From assembly GCA_036563875.1 (NCBI GenBank), contig DATCLO010000178.1, forward strand, positions 1-48,991: 48,991 bases of DNA. Direction: 5' to 3'. The notes below the pieces were generated by a model. It had not been told where the DNA came from. It did no database searches and saw nothing but the letters and a program-made list of their open reading frames with translations. The position numbers and the translations under genes are program-made. The stretch is from ZC4RG29 sp036563875. Its GTDB lineage: Bacteria > Bacteroidota > Bacteroidia > Cytophagales > Cyclobacteriaceae. Position 1 is the first letter of the stretch. Each line of letters starts with the position of its first letter. Below, in pieces: positions 24,070 through 34,041 of the stretch.

Positions 24070-25896
24070 TCACCATCCTGGGTTTTGCCCCAATTCAGGA
24101 TTCGTCAGCAAGTGCGTTTCAGGGATGGGATAATAATATTTCTTGTCGGTCCATTCCCTGGGAATATTGCTGAGCCAGGTAATCTCGCCGCTGGTGCCGT
24201 TTGCCAGCTTGTGCGCTTCCGAATTGATGTTGATGTACGTGACCCCGGGCTCCTGGGTGCCCGGCGGCGTTGTATAAAAGAACACGTCCTGGATGCCGTC
24301 CTCGTTGAGGTCCATAGGTTGATCCGCCTGAGGAACGTAGAACCCACGCCATTCCATTTCCATCAATTCGCCCCTCTTCCACCGCACCACATCATAGAAG
24401 CGGAATCCTTCAATGGCCAACTCGATCCCCCGTTCTCTTCTTACTTCGGCAATTACCGGATCCGTGAGATCCGGGAAATAAACTGACTGAAGATACGGAT
24501 CCATGACGGTTGGTAACGTCGCTAATCCGTCCGTTATTCCGGCCCGCGCCCTCAAGGCACCCACGGTTTTGGCCCAATCCTCATCAGTAAGCGTACCTAA
24601 TTCGGCCTTCGCTTCTGCATAATTGAGCAGCACCTCTGCGTATCGGAACACCGACACCGCATTTGTGTTATTGTTACCACCGTCTATGGAGATATTGTCA
24701 ACACTCCATTTGATAGGATGATAGCCAGTATAGGTATAAGTGAATGCCGGCGGTGCGGGCACTTCCGCGCCGCCGCTAATACGCTTGTAGTCACCCATTC
24801 TTATCGTTTGCTGCAATCTCTTGTCACGCCCTTTTACTTCGTCCATAAATGTCATGGTCTCGTAGCCCGGCGTGTCAGTGAATGGAGTGCCGTCAATCTT
24901 TAGATACGTATTGATAAACTGCCGAATGAACGAGAACCTGATTCCGGTCGTAGCGCTTGTGAAGTACCAGTTGGCTGCATGTCGAACGTTCAGATCCGTG
25001 CTCGATGCGACGCATAACATAATCTCCTGCTGTATCGGGTCATCTGAAATAAACAGCTGCCGATAGGACATATCCTCTCCCGCACCTGTATACAGGCTGA
25101 ATTTTCCTGTATTCATCACAGCCTCAGCAGCAGTAGCAGCCTCCGAGAGCCATTCATCAGCAGTCCCCGCCAAACCGAGCTCTGCGTGGTACTTTCGGAA
25201 TGTTCCCTCGAACAGCGCAATGCGCGACTTTAATGCCATTGCCACTTCAGGCGAGATCAATGTTCTTGTATTGTCATTGATCTCCCGAATATTGGCGATA
25301 GCGTAATCTATGTCGGCCATAACGCTGTCCATCACCAGCGTGCGCGGATCTCTACCCGAGTATAGTTTTGGATCTTCCACATCGAGCGGCTTGTTGATCC
25401 ACGGTACGTCACCGTACCTTTTGACCTTTTCAAAATAGAACCACGCGCGGAAGAACCTGGCAAGTCCGTTGTAGTGGCGCCGCACATCCCAGGAAATGTT
25501 TTGGTTCGTATTGTTCACCAGGAAATAGTTCAGGTTTCGGAGCGTCCTCCATCCCCAGTTCCACTCTGAGTCGTTCATGCCACCAATTGCCACGAGATCA
25601 TACCCCGATGCAGACGTATTGTCCGTGGTCCGAGGTGAATACACATCTCCGGGTCTAAGCAGGTCAGGAACATTCCTTCGTGCAGAATAATCAGAGATGG
25701 CGTCAGCCTGGTGAATATTGTTTGCGGTAGGCATCCAGTCGTAGAACGATGTGGCGTACAATTCCAACCCACTTTCAGAGCCGAATACTGCTACTTTATC
25801 TGCGGTATCAATCGGAAGCTCCTCAAGGTCGCATGCCATCATCAGCAATGCGATGACGACAACGCGAAGATTGATTTTTGTATGGTAGAAGTTCAT
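24070..25896 (-). CDS. SusD/RagB-family outer-membrane nutrient-binding lipoprotein (SusD1)
   Basis: 608 residues from the ATG of MNFYHTKINLRVVVIALLMMAC; the lipobox cysteine directly follows the hydrophobic stretch. The frame extends 11 codons upstream into the SusC1 stop region, which I reject. RagB/SusD features include WGWRTLRNLNYFL, YNGLARFFRAWFYFEKVKRYGDVPWI, ALKSRIALFEGTFRKYH, and the C-terminal VRRERGIELAIEGFRFYDVVRWKRGE. It is a surface lid that captures a glycan for the SusC1 channel. It starts 11 bp after SusC1. Confidence 0.93.
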   Translation of the reverse strand: MNFYHTKINLRVVVIALLMMACDLEELPIDTADKVAVFGSESGLELYATSFYDWMPTANNIHQADAISDYSARRNVPDLLRPGDVYSPRTTDNTSASGYDLVAIGGMNDSEWNWGWRTLRNLNYFLVNNTNQNISWDVRRHYNGLARFFRAWFYFEKVKRYGDVPWINKPLDVEDPKLYSGRDPRTLVMDSVMADIDYAIANIREINDNTRTLISPEVAMALKSRIALFEGTFRKYHAELGLAGTADEWLSEAATAAEAVMNTGKFSLYTGAGEDMSYRQLFISDDPIQQEIMLCVASSTDLNVRHAANWYFTSATTGIRFSFIRQFINTYLKIDGTPFTDTPGYETMTFMDEVKGRDKRLQQTIRMGDYKRISGGAEVPAPPAFTYTYTGYHPIKWSVDNISIDGGNNNTNAVSVFRYAEVLLNYAEAKAELGTLTDEDWAKTVGALRARAGITDGLATLPTVMDPYLQSVYFPDLTDPVIAEVRRERGIELAIEGFRFYDVVRWKRGELMEMEWRGFYVPQADQPMDLNEDGIQDVFFYTTPPGTQEPGVTYININSEAHKLANGTSGEITWLSNIPREWTDKKYYYPIPETHLLTNPELGQNPGW

Positions 25897-25906
25897 GGTT
25901 GTCGCA

Positions 25907-28900
25907 TTAGAAGGTTGCTGATATACCAAACGTAAATCCCTTCAACATCGGGTAGTTGTATCCGTCGCCGGCATTCGACGAGGTAAACAGCTGGTCCGAT
26001 GGCGCCGTTGCGTTCTCAACGTCTACGTTGTCCATAGTCCTGTAGAGCGGCGACCATGTCCAGATGTTCTCAGCCGAGATATAAACACGGGCACCTCGTA
26101 TGATTTTCAGGCCCTCAAGCATTTCAGGAGAAAAGGTGTATCCGATCTGAATATTCTTAAGCCGGATATACGCGGCATTCATCACGTACTTGGTTTGCTG
26201 TTCGCGCAGTATTCCACCGTCCCGGTTTGCAAGTCGCGATACATATCTTGGAAAGAACGAGTTTGGATTCTCAGGGGTCCAGATTATCCCCGGCTTGAGG
26301 TGCCACATCGGAACATCTCCGTAGGGCCGGTTGTATTGTCCCCAGAACACATTCGACTCATAGCGGGGATACCAATCCTGTTTACCAACGCCCTGGAAGA
26401 ACGCACTAAGAAAAAATCCGTTCCAGTCGGCCGACAAGTTTATACCAAACATATATCGCGGTGAACTGTTACCGATAATGATCCGGTCGCCGGGATTTGC
26501 TAAGGTATTGTCGCCAGGATTGATGACGCCGTCGCCATTAAGGTCCTTCAACTTTATGTCGCCTGGCAGATACTCCCCTCTTGCAGTTGATAGGAATTCG
26601 CTTTGATCAGCATGATTGGCAATATCCTCCACCGATGTAAAAAATCCCTCCGTAGCGTATCCCCAAATCTCACCGATCTTTTGGCCTTCATAATAATCCG
26701 AGAGGAATTTGTCCGGATTGTTGTACTTGAGGATCACGGACTGGTTATCTGCCATGTTGAGGCCGATTCTGTAGTGGAAAGATTTAGACGCCAGGTTAAA
26801 CTGGTCGCGCCAAGCCAGAACAATTTCCCAGCCCTTTGTTTCAAGGTCAGCATAATTTCCCTTAGGCGATGTTGCTCCAAACGTGGCTGGTAGCGTCCTC
26901 CCTATCGTGTACATGTCGGTGGTCTTCCTTACATATGTGTCTGCGGAGAGTTGCAGCTTACCGCCAATCATTTCAAGGTCAATACCGAAATTTCGGGTCG
27001 TGGCCGTCTCCCATGTAAGTCCCTCCGGCAAGACGCTTGGTCTACTCGTCTTCTGTGGCCGGATACCATTCAGTATTCTTCCGCTCTGCGTGATGCTAAA
27101 GGTTTCCTGAAACAAGTAGGATTCGATATTGCCGTTTCCGAGGGATCCGTAGGACGCCCGGATCTTGAAATTGGAAATGACTTTTTGTGACAGAGGCCAG
27201 AACGCTTCCTCCGACACCCGCCAACCTGCAGAAATGGAAGGGAAAAATGCATACTGTTCATTAGCCGGGAATTTGGATGACCCGTCATAACGACCATTAA
27301 ACTCCAGCAGGTAGCGATCCTTAAAGATGTAGTTTACTCTCGCGAACCCACCGAGTATACGCCACTTCTCGTATCCACCCTCAGTCAAAATAGATTGTCC
27401 AAGAGCAAGGTTGATATCCTCGGCGTCTTCAAAGATTAACCCGTTGCGCTGAACCAGGTTGCGCTGGTAAATCGACTGCTCGTAGTTGACACCTGCCATT
27501 GCCTTGAAGTAATGTACTTCTGAGAAGGTGCTTTCATATTCTCCGTACAAGTTCGTGGCGTTATAGTTCGTCCTGGTGTCAACATTGCGAATATCGTTGT
27601 ATTGGGTACCTACATATTCGATCACACCAGGTGCTTTGCTGTAAGGTACCTGCACACGTCGGGTAAACTCGTTGTTGACGATGCTTTGGAAAGTAAAATT
27701 GCCGAATACCCTGAATTTGTCGTTAAGGAATCTCGACTCAAATCCGGTCGTATTACGAATGATATTGCGTTTGGTATCGATTCCGTTCTTACCCAAATAA
27801 AAATCGCCCACCGTATATGCTGCAGAATGTGTCAGGGTACCATCCGGATTGAGCATTGGAGCAAGGACGTGACCTTCGTCTGCGATGTTTCTCCAAATCC
27901 CACTTCCTTCCCCGACATTGAGGGGATTATGATATTCGCTGCTGGAGTACTCAAAACTGTTGGAAACCCGAAGCCAGCGGTAAAGTTCGATAGATCCTCT
28001 CGCACGAAGGTTGTAGGCTTTGAAGTCGTCAGAGTTATACCTGAACAACCCCTCTTGATTGTACGCCCGGCCCGAAATCATGAAGTCAGCCTTATCGGTG
28101 CTTCGCGACACGGAGATATTATGCTGAGTTGTCTGCTGGTGATCCTTATACAAGAGATCATACCAATCCGTGTTGTGGTAGTACACGTATTGTCCATCCG
28201 GCCCAATTTCAGTTTTAGGCAAGCTCGGATCCTCCGAACGTCGCTTAAGTTCCTCAAGATATTCCTGCGAGAACGTGAGGGTCTTATTTACGTTCTGCGG
28301 ATACGTATTTTCCCAGGCGTAAAATGACTCGTTAAACATTTTCGCCCATAGATAACCGTCTGTGAGATAATTGGGTAATACCGTGGGCTGTTTCAATCCA
28401 AAGTTTCCATCGTATGTAACAGTGAAAGCATTTCGTTCCGGCTTTTTGGTGGTGATCAGCACGACTCCGAACGCTCCCCTTGCACCGTAGATCGCCGCGG
28501 ATGCCGCATCCTTCAATACTGAAATGGAGGCAATGTCATTGGGGTTGAGCATGGTGGGATCGCCCTCAACACCATCAATAAGTATGAGCGCACTTCCACC
28601 CGAACCGATAGATGTAGTTCCGCGAATGTTGATAGAAGGCGCAGCGTTCGGCTTTCCATCAAGCAGCCGAATGTTTACGTTCGGCAATACCCCCTGAAGG
28701 CCCTGTGTGAGGTTAGGAAGCGGTCTGTTCTCAAAGGTTTCACTTCCCACCTGGTCGACTGCGCCTGTGAGGTTCTCCTTCTTCTGAGTGCCGTATCCTA
28801 CTACAATTACTTCGTTCAGGGATCGAAGATCTTCCAGCAAAACAATGTCGATCGTAGTTCGATTGTTTACACTAACTTCCTGCGTAACGTACCCTATGAA

Positions 28901-29449
28901 GGAAAAAATCAGCACGGCATCAGGGTCGGACACTTCAAGCGCATAGGTGCCGTTGAAATCAGTAGTGGTTCCCAAGGTCGTACCCTTAATAAGAATGTTC
29001 ACACCTGGAAGAGGATTGCCGGACTCGTCAGTTACCCTTCCGGAGACGCCGATCACAAGGCGGGAGTCGCGTTCTTCTGCAGGCGACGGTGCGGATACAT
29101 CAACAAAAGGCGTAAGCACAATTTGCCGCCCTATGACCTTGTACGAAATATCAGGACCCAACAATTCATCCAACACCTCCGCGAGCGGCTCATCCTGTGC
29201 ATACAACGTGACCTGCTCCTTATCCCTGACCAGTTCGGGGCTGTAGGCAAACTTCACTTTTGCCTGCTTACTGATGAGGATAAGCGCGCTCTGAAAATCC
29301 ACGCCTTCAACATCAATGCTAATCTTTTGTTCCAGTACAGCCTGCCCCTTTCCGTCAATTGCAAAGACCATGGCAGCCGAAAAGGCAGACATCAGGATTT
29401 GTAGTACGGTTATTTTCATTACAAATAGCCATCGTCTGGGTTTATTCAT
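25907..29449 (-). CDS. SusC/RagA-family TonB-dependent outer-membrane transporter with STN domain (SusC1)
   Basis: 1180 residues from the ATG of MNKPRRWLFVMKITV; the frame runs 29 codons further without a signal. Order: signal peptide; STN domain (about 45-115: SIDVEGVDFQSALILISKQ); carboxypeptidase-regulatory-like domain (VSGRVTDESGNPLPGVNILI); plug with NEVIVVGYGTQKKENLTGAV; and a beta-barrel ending GFTFGISATF. The STN domain contacts a FecR protein in the periplasm, so this transporter probably signals to FecR1 and the divergent ECF sigma factor. Cargo is unknown; a plant or algal polysaccharide fragment is the general expectation. Confidence 0.93.
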   Translation of the reverse strand: MNKPRRWLFVMKITVLQILMSAFSAAMVFAIDGKGQAVLEQKISIDVEGVDFQSALILISKQAKVKFAYSPELVRDKEQVTLYAQDEPLAEVLDELLGPDISYKVIGRQIVLTPFVDVSAPSPAEERDSRLVIGVSGRVTDESGNPLPGVNILIKGTTLGTTTDFNGTYALEVSDPDAVLIFSFIGYVTQEVSVNNRTTIDIVLLEDLRSLNEVIVVGYGTQKKENLTGAVDQVGSETFENRPLPNLTQGLQGVLPNVNIRLLDGKPNAAPSINIRGTTSIGSGGSALILIDGVEGDPTMLNPNDIASISVLKDAASAAIYGARGAFGVVLITTKKPERNAFTVTYDGNFGLKQPTVLPNYLTDGYLWAKMFNESFYAWENTYPQNVNKTLTFSQEYLEELKRRSEDPSLPKTEIGPDGQYVYYHNTDWYDLLYKDHQQTTQHNISVSRSTDKADFMISGRAYNQEGLFRYNSDDFKAYNLRARGSIELYRWLRVSNSFEYSSSEYHNPLNVGEGSGIWRNIADEGHVLAPMLNPDGTLTHSAAYTVGDFYLGKNGIDTKRNIIRNTTGFESRFLNDKFRVFGNFTFQSIVNNEFTRRVQVPYSKAPGVIEYVGTQYNDIRNVDTRTNYNATNLYGEYESTFSEVHYFKAMAGVNYEQSIYQRNLVQRNGLIFEDAEDINLALGQSILTEGGYEKWRILGGFARVNYIFKDRYLLEFNGRYDGSSKFPANEQYAFFPSISAGWRVSEEAFWPLSQKVISNFKIRASYGSLGNGNIESYLFQETFSITQSGRILNGIRPQKTSRPSVLPEGLTWETATTRNFGIDLEMIGGKLQLSADTYVRKTTDMYTIGRTLPATFGATSPKGNYADLETKGWEIVLAWRDQFNLASKSFHYRIGLNMADNQSVILKYNNPDKFLSDYYEGQKIGEIWGYATEGFFTSVEDIANHADQSEFLSTARGEYLPGDIKLKDLNGDGVINPGDNTLANPGDRIIIGNSSPRYMFGINLSADWNGFFLSAFFQGVGKQDWYPRYESNVFWGQYNRPYGDVPMWHLKPGIIWTPENPNSFFPRYVSRLANRDGGILREQQTKYVMNAAYIRLKNIQIGYTFSPEMLEGLKIIRGARVYISAENIWTWSPLYRTMDNVDVENATAPSDQLFTSSNAGDGYNYPMLKGFTFGISATF

Positions 29450-29493
29450 AAATTTGTCTGTTTTTGTTAATGAACTTTGGCAAAAACTGGTGT

Positions 29494-29508
29494 ATGCGTC
29501 TGACGCAT
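29494..29508. promoter_or_regulatory. 15-bp palindrome upstream of SusC1
   Basis: ATGCGTC-T-GACGCAT is a perfect 7-bp inverted repeat about 45-59 bp before the SusC1 start and about 90 bp after the FecR1 stop. Its position suits a regulator site or a leader hairpin for separate SusC1 transcription. Confidence 0.4.
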
Positions 29509-29600
29509 TCATCAGGCCGGTAGATGTTCGCACCATCGCCGGCCATTTTTGTTTTAGTTAGTAGGACTTATTCCATAGGCATTCGTTGTTTAGTTGTGTT

Positions 29601-30629
29601 TTACCTCGGACTGCAAGCGGAAGCCTCGATAATAACCGCGTCTTCGGTAATCTCATGCTTCGCTCCCAGTGCGTTACAAATGATCTTGATTTGCTCGTAA
29701 AAACCTTCCTCAGACATATCTGAGGTAAGCGTACAGTTGGCCAGGACCTCAGCGTCATAGCGGATTTCGATCCCGTAATTCTCTTCCAGTGACTCTAGAA
29801 TCTCGATTACGGGAGCATTGGTATAACTTTCCTTCAAAGTAGGCTCCGGCAGGATCACCTCAGGCTCGTCCACAAGTTGCTTCAGTGCTACGTGTTCGTT
29901 TGGATTATAAGTCACCTTCTGATTAGGAGATAGTATGACAGGACTCTGCGCATCACGGGTATTGGGACTATTCTTGGAATTGGTGTATACGGACACCTTC
30001 CCGGTTTTGACAGCAACAACGATCTCTTCCTGATCGCTGTAGGCACTGATCAGAAAGCTGGTTCCCAAAACTTCAGCCGTAATTCCTTTGGTGTACACAA
30101 GAAATGGCCGGCTGGTATCCCGAGCGATGTCGAAAAATGCTTCCCCATCAAGAAAGACCTCTCGCTTTGCTTCACCGAACGAATCCATCAGGGTGAGACG
30201 GCTTCCGGGCAGCAACCTGATCTTGCTTCCATCAGGCAAAACGTGGTTCACAGGGGTTGTTCCCGTATTCACAAGCTCCGCAGGCTCAGTGGCAGAATAG
30301 ACGCGATCCACATGTTCATTAAATTGCGGCTCACCCGAGTACCACCAGTAGGTACCCGCCATCAACAGAAGGAGAATGACAGCGGCCATCGGAACCAGTC
30401 GCACGCTTGTCAAGCGACGGAAAGTAGTTGCTCTTTTGGCCGATCCTATACGCTTTTCGATTAGACGCCAGGATTCCTCCTTCAGCGCATCCATTTCGGC
30501 TGGCGAAAACGAGGGGACTTCAGAAGATATGCCGGCAAACCATTCATCAACGAGCTTGCGCTCTTCAGGCGTGCACTGTCCCTGCCGGTACCTTTTGAGC
30601 AGATTCCGGAATTCCTCTGGTGTGTTCAT
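29601..30629 (-). CDS. FecR-family anti-sigma factor (FecR1)
   Basis: 342 residues from the ATG of MNTPEEFRNLL (the annotated frame could begin two codons earlier at a GTG). The cytoplasmic anti-sigma region (about 1-78: YRQGQCTPEERKLVDEWF) is followed by one transmembrane helix, MAAVILLLLMAGTYWW. The periplasmic FecR domain (VFLDGEAFFDIARDTSRPF... VLGTSFLISAY) and a C-terminal DUF4974-like domain (EILESLEENYGIEIRY) follow. It should hold the ECF sigma factor of 30769-31347 inactive until SusC1 signals. It lies 151 bp upstream of SusC1 and diverges from the sigma gene. Confidence 0.92.
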   Translation of the reverse strand: MNTPEEFRNLLKRYRQGQCTPEERKLVDEWFAGISSEVPSFSPAEMDALKEESWRLIEKRIGSAKRATTFRRLTSVRLVPMAAVILLLLMAGTYWWYSGEPQFNEHVDRVYSATEPAELVNTGTTPVNHVLPDGSKIRLLPGSRLTLMDSFGEAKREVFLDGEAFFDIARDTSRPFLVYTKGITAEVLGTSFLISAYSDQEEIVVAVKTGKVSVYTNSKNSPNTRDAQSPVILSPNQKVTYNPNEHVALKQLVDEPEVILPEPTLKESYTNAPVIEILESLEENYGIEIRYDAEVLANCTLTSDMSEEGFYEQIKIICNALGAKHEITEDAVIIEASACSPR

Positions 30630-30713
30630 GCACACTATAAGACAGATGTCAACCCGATTTACCCTAAACCATTTGGGAAGAAAATATGACGGTATCTAGC
30701 GAAACCGTACGAA

Positions 30714-30745
30714 ATTGATTTTAGAATTATAACTGCCTATATTGT
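30714..30745 (+). promoter_or_regulatory. Candidate Bacteroidota-type promoter for the ECF sigma factor
   Basis: ATTG at 30714-30717 followed 20 bases later by TATATTGT at 30738-30745 approximates the TTTG / TAnnTTTG promoter of Bacteroidota housekeeping sigma factors. It lies 23 bases before the sigma start. Confidence 0.35.
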
Positions 30746-30768
30746 ATTTAACCTAGACTAATACCGCC

Positions 30769-31347
30769 TTGGGCCTCCATAGTCGGCACGATGAAGAATT
30801 TCTCTTTGCCTCCATTCGCAAGGGCGACAAGGAAGCATTTGCTGAGCTCTTCAACCGTTATTGGAACACGGCTTTTTTTATAGCCTATCAAAAACTACGC
30901 GACCAGGGCGCAGCCGAGGAGGTTGTACAGGATTTGTTCATTTCGCTTTGGAACAAACGAGAGTCGCTCGCAATTCACAATTTCTCCAGCTATCTGTACG
31001 CATGCGTCAAGAATAAGTGCCTGAATTACATCGAATCCAAAATCATCGAAAAGAAGCATTGGGATTATTACAAGCAGTTCATTCCTCAGGCGGACTACGA
31101 AACGGAAAAAATGGTTTCGTACAACACGCTACTCGAGGCAATAAACACAAGCATGGAAAGTCTGCCAAAAAAGACGAGGCGGGTATTTCAGCTTAACAGG
31201 CTGGAGGGGCGCTCGGTTTCAGAAATTGCCAATGCGCTAAACCTTTCTGAAAAGGCAATTGAATATCATCTTGCCCGTTCGCTCAAGCACCTTAGAATGC
31301 ACCTGAAGGATTTTACGCTTTTGCTGGTCCTCACCCTGCCGATCTAG
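30769..31347 (+). CDS. ECF (sigma-70 family) sigma factor of the SusCD1 set
   Basis: 192 residues. Region 2 is DKEAFAELFNRYWNTAFFIAYQKLRDQGAAEEVVQDLFISLWNKRE and region 4 is LPKKTRRVFQLNRLEGRSVSEIANALNLSEKAIEYHLARSLKHLR, the typical two-domain ECF layout. The start is a TTG: there is no in-frame ATG before region 2. It is divergent from FecR1 (139 bp apart) and is probably released by it to transcribe the SusC1/SusD1 genes. It is convergent with the permease gene. Confidence 0.9.
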   Translation: MGLHSRHDEEFLFASIRKGDKEAFAELFNRYWNTAFFIAYQKLRDQGAAEEVVQDLFISLWNKRESLAIHNFSSYLYACVKNKCLNYIESKIIEKKHWDYYKQFIPQADYETEKMVSYNTLLEAINTSMESLPKKTRRVFQLNRLEGRSVSEIANALNLSEKAIEYHLARSLKHLRMHLKDFTLLLVLTLPI

Positions 31348-31387
31348 TTATCCGAGTCGCAGGCGCCAGCGGGGATGACTCCGGGCA

Positions 31388-33886
31388 TCACTCGTACCGC
31401 AGCGAATTCACCGGATTGACCATCGACGCCTTCAGGCTTTCGTAACCGACTGTTACTATCGTCAGCAAGGCGATTATCCCCAGTCCGATCAGTCCGATGG
31501 CGGCGTCCAGGGGAACGCGATATACGAAAGTCTCAAGAAGCCTTCCCGAAGTAAGATAAGCAAGGGGCATGGCAACCATTGCCGAAAAGAGAAGCAACTT
31601 GAGGAACATCATGAGCAGCAACCCGAGGATCTGCCCGTTGGTTGCGCCAAGGGCCTTCCTTATCCCAATTTCCTTGGTTCGTTGTTCGCAAATGAAAGAT
31701 GCCAGCCCGAATAGTCCAATACACGTTATGAATATCGCGAGGCCTGCAAAATTTCTTGATAGGGCTGCAATTCGCTTTTCCGCCTTGTACATCCTTCCAA
31801 ACTCATCATTCACGAACCAGTAATCGAGGCCCACGCCCGGATACACTTCCTTCCACTTTTGTTCAATGAACGCAATCTTTTCCTGGAATTTCCCTTTCGG
31901 AAGCTTGATGTACAGAATGCGATCGATACTGTGCGGCGTCGGATCAATCACAAGCGGTTCGATCGCCTGATAAGCCGATTTGTACGGAAAATCCTTGACA
32001 ACCCCGATCACTCTCCCATTCCGGAGGCGTTCGTAATTGTAATCGAAGTAACCGTTTACGTGCGGCGCGGTCATGATGGTACCGACAATCTCATCCGGCG
32101 TCTTGCCCAATGATCGCACAGCTGTTTCATTCAGTATGATGGATGTGGAGTCGGAAACGTTCCCTAGTTCGAAAAAGCGACCCGCAACCAATTCGAGTCC
32201 AAAGGTTGTAGGAAAGTCGTAGTCAACGTTAAACGTGTTCCAGTTGTATTCTTCCTCGTTGACCTCGGGAAACTTATAAGGCGTTTGCAGAGGACCGAAA
32301 TAGTCGAGTCGCGGAAGGTGGTTGCACAACGTCACCTGCTGCAATTCCGCATCCTGGATGACGGCATTCTTGAATGCCTGGTAGCGGGTCATCTCAGCCG
32401 ATCCCCCGTGACGTATCGAGATGATCTGATCGCCTCCAGCGTTCAGTTTGGAACCTTGAAGAAGATTCATTTGCCTCACGACGACCATCGTCAGTATCAA
32501 CAGGAACAACGCGACGGCAAATTGAAACCCCGTCAGAGTAGTGCGCAATGCCCGTGAGCCCTTTGTAAACGAGAACCTGCCCTTCAGTACGAGTATTGTA
32601 TTGAAACCTGAGATAAAAAAGGCGGGATATGCACCAGATGCCAGACCTACGAACAACAGCAACAGCACCATCATCGTGATGAGCTGGGGATTCAACAAGT
32701 CGGAAAAGGCAATGCCCTTGCCGGTGATGCCGTTAAATGTAGGAAGGAGTATGGCCACGAGCAGGAGCGCCATGGCAAAAGCTACGAACACCATCAGGAA
32801 CGACTCGATCATGAACTGCGCGATGAGTTGTCCGCGAAGCGATCCCAGCGATTTCCTTAAACCAATTTCTTTTGACCGACGTGCAGACCTTGCCGTGGCC
32901 AGGTTCATGTAGTTAATACATGCCACTACAATGATGAGCAAGGCGACGCCTGCAAAAATGTAAATGTACAGGATGTCACCCGATCCTTCGTTTACCCATT
33001 GCACGTCTTTATCAAAGTGGATGTCCTTTACATTGCGCAGGATTACATCCACGGATCCTCCGGCCAGCTGCTCGCGCACCTGGGGATTTTCTGCAAGCAC
33101 CTCGTCTGTGAGATCAGCCAGGTATTGCCTAAGTTTCTCCTCGTTGGCACCCTCCGTTGTCTGTATATACATCACCCACGGCCCACCCGTCATGTTGTTT
33201 TCGAACTGTTCGAAAGTGAAGCTGGGACCGAAGTTGAAGTAAGGTTTCAGTCCATTATAATTCAGAAAATATTTCGCACGGAATGAAGTATTCTCCGGAT
33301 AATCACTAACAACACCAGTAACCGTCACAAGCATTTCTGAATTGCCCGTTATCGAAGGGTGCTTTAACAGTACTTCCTTTCCCATCGGATCGGCATCGCC
33401 GAACAACTCACGGGCTGCCGTTTCCGTCAAGACCAGACTGTTCGGATCCTGCAATGCGGTTTCCGGATTTCCCTGAATGACAGGAAAGTACATGACCTTG
33501 TGGATGTCCGGCTCAACCCAGTACAACTCTTCTGTGAGGAGTATGTTTTCGGAGTCTCTCTCGCGCAGGCTCGTGGGATATCCTATCCAAACGTACTTAA
33601 AATCTTCTGCTACTTCCGCCAGGTCTTCCTTCATCCGCTTACTCCATCCTCCCGGCATGGTGGGATCATAATTAACGTTGCCCTGGGCGTCTATGATCTT
33701 GAATCCCAACCGGTATGTGTGCTCAGGCTTAGGAAAGACGGAATCATAACTTAGTTCACTGTGAATGTAAAGGAAGATCAGAATGGCGCTGGCCAAACCC
33801 ACAGACAAGCCCATGACATTGATGGCGGTGTGGAGCTTTTGCTTCGAAAAGGTCCGGAGCGCCAGGACGAGGTAGTTCCTGAACAT
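31388..33886 (-). CDS. FtsX/MacB-like ABC transporter permease
   Basis: 832 residues from the ATG of MFRNYLVLALRTFSKQK; 16 upstream codons lack family similarity. The first helix (LASAILIFLYIHSELSYDS) precedes a MacB-type periplasmic core domain. FtsX segments around 320-460 (INYMNLATARSARRSKEIGLRKSLGSLRGQL) and at the C-terminus (EQRTKEIGIRKALGATNGQIL ... VNPVNSLRYE) are duplicated. Such Bacteroidota permeases belong to MacB-like mechanotransmission exporters, often for antimicrobial or cell-envelope stress. No ATPase gene is adjacent. Confidence 0.9.
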   Translation of the reverse strand: MFRNYLVLALRTFSKQKLHTAINVMGLSVGLASAILIFLYIHSELSYDSVFPKPEHTYRLGFKIIDAQGNVNYDPTMPGGWSKRMKEDLAEVAEDFKYVWIGYPTSLRERDSENILLTEELYWVEPDIHKVMYFPVIQGNPETALQDPNSLVLTETAARELFGDADPMGKEVLLKHPSITGNSEMLVTVTGVVSDYPENTSFRAKYFLNYNGLKPYFNFGPSFTFEQFENNMTGGPWVMYIQTTEGANEEKLRQYLADLTDEVLAENPQVREQLAGGSVDVILRNVKDIHFDKDVQWVNEGSGDILYIYIFAGVALLIIVVACINYMNLATARSARRSKEIGLRKSLGSLRGQLIAQFMIESFLMVFVAFAMALLLVAILLPTFNGITGKGIAFSDLLNPQLITMMVLLLLFVGLASGAYPAFFISGFNTILVLKGRFSFTKGSRALRTTLTGFQFAVALFLLILTMVVVRQMNLLQGSKLNAGGDQIISIRHGGSAEMTRYQAFKNAVIQDAELQQVTLCNHLPRLDYFGPLQTPYKFPEVNEEEYNWNTFNVDYDFPTTFGLELVAGRFFELGNVSDSTSIILNETAVRSLGKTPDEIVGTIMTAPHVNGYFDYNYERLRNGRVIGVVKDFPYKSAYQAIEPLVIDPTPHSIDRILYIKLPKGKFQEKIAFIEQKWKEVYPGVGLDYWFVNDEFGRMYKAEKRIAALSRNFAGLAIFITCIGLFGLASFICEQRTKEIGIRKALGATNGQILGLLLMMFLKLLLFSAMVAMPLAYLTSGRLLETFVYRVPLDAAIGLIGLGIIALLTIVTVGYESLKASMVNPVNSLRYE

Positions 33887-33963
33887 AAGATTCTGGCTAT
33901 AACAGGAAGCTGCGCAATTGTTGCACCACAACACCGCGTCGGCTTAAAAATACCGAAACCGGT

Positions 33964-33979
33964 GGCAGCATTTGTGCCG
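33964..33979 (-). promoter_or_regulatory. Sigma-54-like -24/-12 element upstream of the permease
   Basis: On the minus strand CGGCACAAATGCTGCC keeps GG-N10-GC spacing and most of the GGCAC/TTGC consensus. It ends about 78 bp before the permease ATG. It is one short match and may be chance. Confidence 0.25.
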
Positions 33980-34041
33980 TTTTGGCAGCAATCCCTGATT
34001 TGGGGGATGTGGCATAGTTCGGTTGCGAACGGGAGTGACCG

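Noticed and set aside
27602..28327. A 241-codon open frame on the plus strand inside SusC1
   Set aside because: It lies wholly antisense to a well-supported SusC gene, has no family features and composition matches a frame shadow.
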